Made by a program: the position numbers and the translations under genes. Under the pieces are notes generated by a model, which was not told where the DNA came from, did no database searches, and worked only from the letters and a program-made list of their open reading frames with translations. DNA of 64,000 nucleotides from Gymnopus androsaceus JB14 (taxonomy: Eukaryota > Basidiomycota > Agaricomycetes > Agaricales > Omphalotaceae): NCBI GenBank assembly GCA_009733575.1, contig ML769408.1, positions 186,001-250,000 of the forward strand, in the 5' to 3' direction. This document shows positions 62,103-64,000 of this stretch, piece after piece; positions within the stretch are counted from its first letter, which is position 1; the number at the start of each line of letters is the position of its first letter.

Positions 62103-64000
62103 CTTGAGAGAAAGCAGTTTCGACACCAAAGCCCAGCATCTGTTTCCGGGATTATACCACAGCGGAGAGCAGATGCGCTGTTGGATCCAGAGCATCCAGC
62201 TGCTCGCACCCCAAGGAAATTCCTCCCTACAAGTCACGTCAATTCATTTGGCATAGCTGCCACACCGTTTGGGCTGCTTGAAACGAACAGTACTCCCCTC
62301 CAACCGCCGTTCGACATTCCTATTGAGCCTTGGGCTAAGCGCGTCTCTCGCTCTCTCAATGACCCTGCAACAGACTCTGTCAATGGCGCATCTCTCGCGC
62401 CCGTTCACTTGCCCAAATTCCAGAAATCCTGGAAGGCTGTCAATGTCCCTAGTCACAGTAGTGGGAAAGAAAGCTACGAGTAAAAAGAAGGTTGTCCGGC
62501 TGAGGATTATCAACAAGATGAAGACTGCTCTCAGCCTGGCTATTATACGAGCTGCAGAAGTGAAAAATGGGAAACTTGTATTAGATGAGAGTCCACCGCG
62601 CGAACATCTTATACACCAAGGTGCGTCTCGCCATTACAAGTCTGTTCAATCTCTGTCTTACCTCTTCTATTACAGGGTGGACATATACCATCTATCCCAA
62701 GCTCGAGGTCTATCGAATGCCATATACCGAACTTGTCCCGAGCGTTCTACAAGCTTTGAACAATATGCATCAGAAAATAGAATTATTGGAGAATGATTGG
62801 GCCAAGAAATCTTTCGTGAGTAGTTTTTCTCTTCGATGCATCTTGCGAGCTGAACTTTAAGGACAGAGCAATCTAGGCTTCAAATTAAAGACTTCAGACC
62901 AGACCCACCGTTCAAATTCCAAACAGTTCTCATCTCGCATGGAACGGAGAAATGTAACCTCAATCACCTTACAATAAGCTCTTCACTGATCTATCCCATC
63001 TATCAGAACAGGATTTACGACGAAGAAATGAAGAAACTAGCGACAATCTCATCTGATGAATCGTCTGGCTCAGTACGCTCTACTTTTGACCCTTCGCCGC
63101 ATTTTTCAATGATGTATCCCTACAGCACCTACCACCGAACGCATCCGAGGAAATAGAATCACCGGCAACCAGGTATTCTCCTCGATTAAAGCCCTTCCCT
63201 CAAGTCAGGTCCCATAAACCACTGGAAGCTAAAATTCAATCGGAGCCAGGTTCTGATGAGCTTGTGGCTTTGCGTGCAGTGAGTAACTCATGCGTATTTC
63301 ATGAGTACTCTGATGCTAACCTTATAGTAGCGCTTGCAACGGACATCGGGGAATGCGGAAACGCTGAACCGGGAACTTTCAGTTTCTTCCATAAGCAGAT
63401 TATTGTCGAAAGTGGGAGAAGGCGAGATTGCAGCTGAATCCTGGAAATCTCCTACCGCTACCCCTGAGAATGCTTTGGTTAGTTTGTTGCCGATCTTTTC
63501 GCATCAATTTTGTTCAAGTTTTTGTATTCAGCAGGACTCTTGGCGAGGTGTGGCGCAGAAACAGGAAGAGCCCAGATCTTCCTCAGGGAGTAGTTGGGTG
63601 AGATTAGTAACATACCGTCTTGTTTCTCATCGCTAATCCTCTTGGTTGTATTGAATAGAACTCAAAGACGCCAAAAGATCAAGCTCCTTTGTTGAAGCTC
63701 TTTCCTCAAACCCAACGTCCTTCGAGATCGATAGAAGATCAGGATTCCATCGACGAACTCTCAGAATTACGTGCAGTGAGTTGTCAATGGTCATCTGCAC
63801 TGACAGCTCAACCCTAATCTCTTCCTGTGATAGCGCTTGCGGCGGACAGCACCCTTCCAGGAACAGGAACAGAGCGAAAACTTGTCTGAAGGAAATTCTA
63901 CAAGCCTTTCCGGCTATCCTCCAAGAAATTCGCAGCCTTCTGCGGTCAAAACCTTGCTCCGCATCCCCCGTTCACGCGAATCTCTCCTTACCAGTCCAGC
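62103..64000 (+). CDS. Partial gene, disordered protein with internal exon duplication; runs off the window
   Basis: The plus-strand frame is open from about 62103 and gives QSPASVSGIIPQRRADALLD, ARTPRKFLPTSHVNSFG and PFDIPIEPWAKRVSRSLNDP. A frame change near 62455-62470 was not resolved. Then KKKVVRLRIINKMKTALSLA, an intron (GTGCGT...ATTACAG), and WTYTIYPKLEVYRMPYTELV with a heptad-like LNNMHQKIELLENDW. Further exons hold two similar blocks: LKPFPQ...DELVALRA joined to RLQRT, and LKLFPQ...DELSELRA joined to RLRRT. No start codon or domain was recognised, and the 3' end is beyond 64000. Exon structure in 62880-63180 is uncertain. Confidence 0.5.

Overview
The window reads as a stretch of a basidiomycete (Agaricomycete, probably wood- or litter-decaying) nuclear genome. 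Genes are split by many 45-65 nt introns. Several families typical of mushrooms are present: a class II (AA2) peroxidase with a complete Mn site, a DUF6534 membrane protein, a HAD-fused drimane-type terpene cyclase, an F-box protein and a GH5_12 glucosidase. The species cannot be read from the sequence. No transposase, reverse transcriptase, CRISPR array or viral gene was recognised.

Layout: 1-6.2 kb is gene-poor DNA with short degenerate direct repeats. 6.3-6.8 kb holds a weak minus-strand coding candidate. 6.95-8.73 kb is the terpene cyclase (+). An initiator tRNA-Met lies at 9.7 kb (-). 9.8-13.5 kb is one long minus-strand gene for a disordered, WW-like, membrane-anchored protein. A BEM46/ABHD13-type hydrolase (14.3-15.6), the tRNA-splicing endonuclease subunit SEN2 (16.3-17.7), a Zn2Cys6 regulator (18.0-21.0) and a GH5_12 enzyme (21.2-24.0) follow, all on the minus strand.

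24.4-33.5 kb is an oxidative neighbourhood. It contains a cytochrome b561, a decayed 3' fragment of a Mn-peroxidase gene, a second cytochrome b561, an intact Mn-peroxidase gene, a small Ser/Thr-rich secreted protein candidate and a laccase relic. An intron-containing elongator tRNA-Met closes it at 33.5 kb.

34.1-36.9 kb is a tandem CCCH zinc-finger protein with an apparent one-base frame break. Then come an F-box protein (38.2-39.7, +), a DUF6534 protein built of tiny exons (40.8-42.7, +), a Lys-rich conserved protein (43.2-44.6, -), a small acidic protein (45.2-45.9, -) and a four-helix membrane protein (46.5-47.4, -). 48.6-55.9 kb carries a secreted GH127-type enzyme, an S10 serine carboxypeptidase and a 3' relic of a second GH127 gene. 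The end holds an N-terminally incomplete protein (56.1-57.0), a type II membrane DXD glycosyltransferase (57.1-59.6), a questin-oxidase-like DUF4243 protein (59.7-61.6) and a plus-strand gene running off the edge (62.1-64.0) that contains an internal exon duplication.

Working together: extracellular polymer attack (Mn-peroxidase, GH127, S10 peptidase), membrane b561 electron carriers and the local relics suggest a region where ligninolytic and secreted-hydrolase genes duplicate and decay. The rest is mostly housekeeping. Three introns use GC-AG borders, an unusual density for 64 kb.
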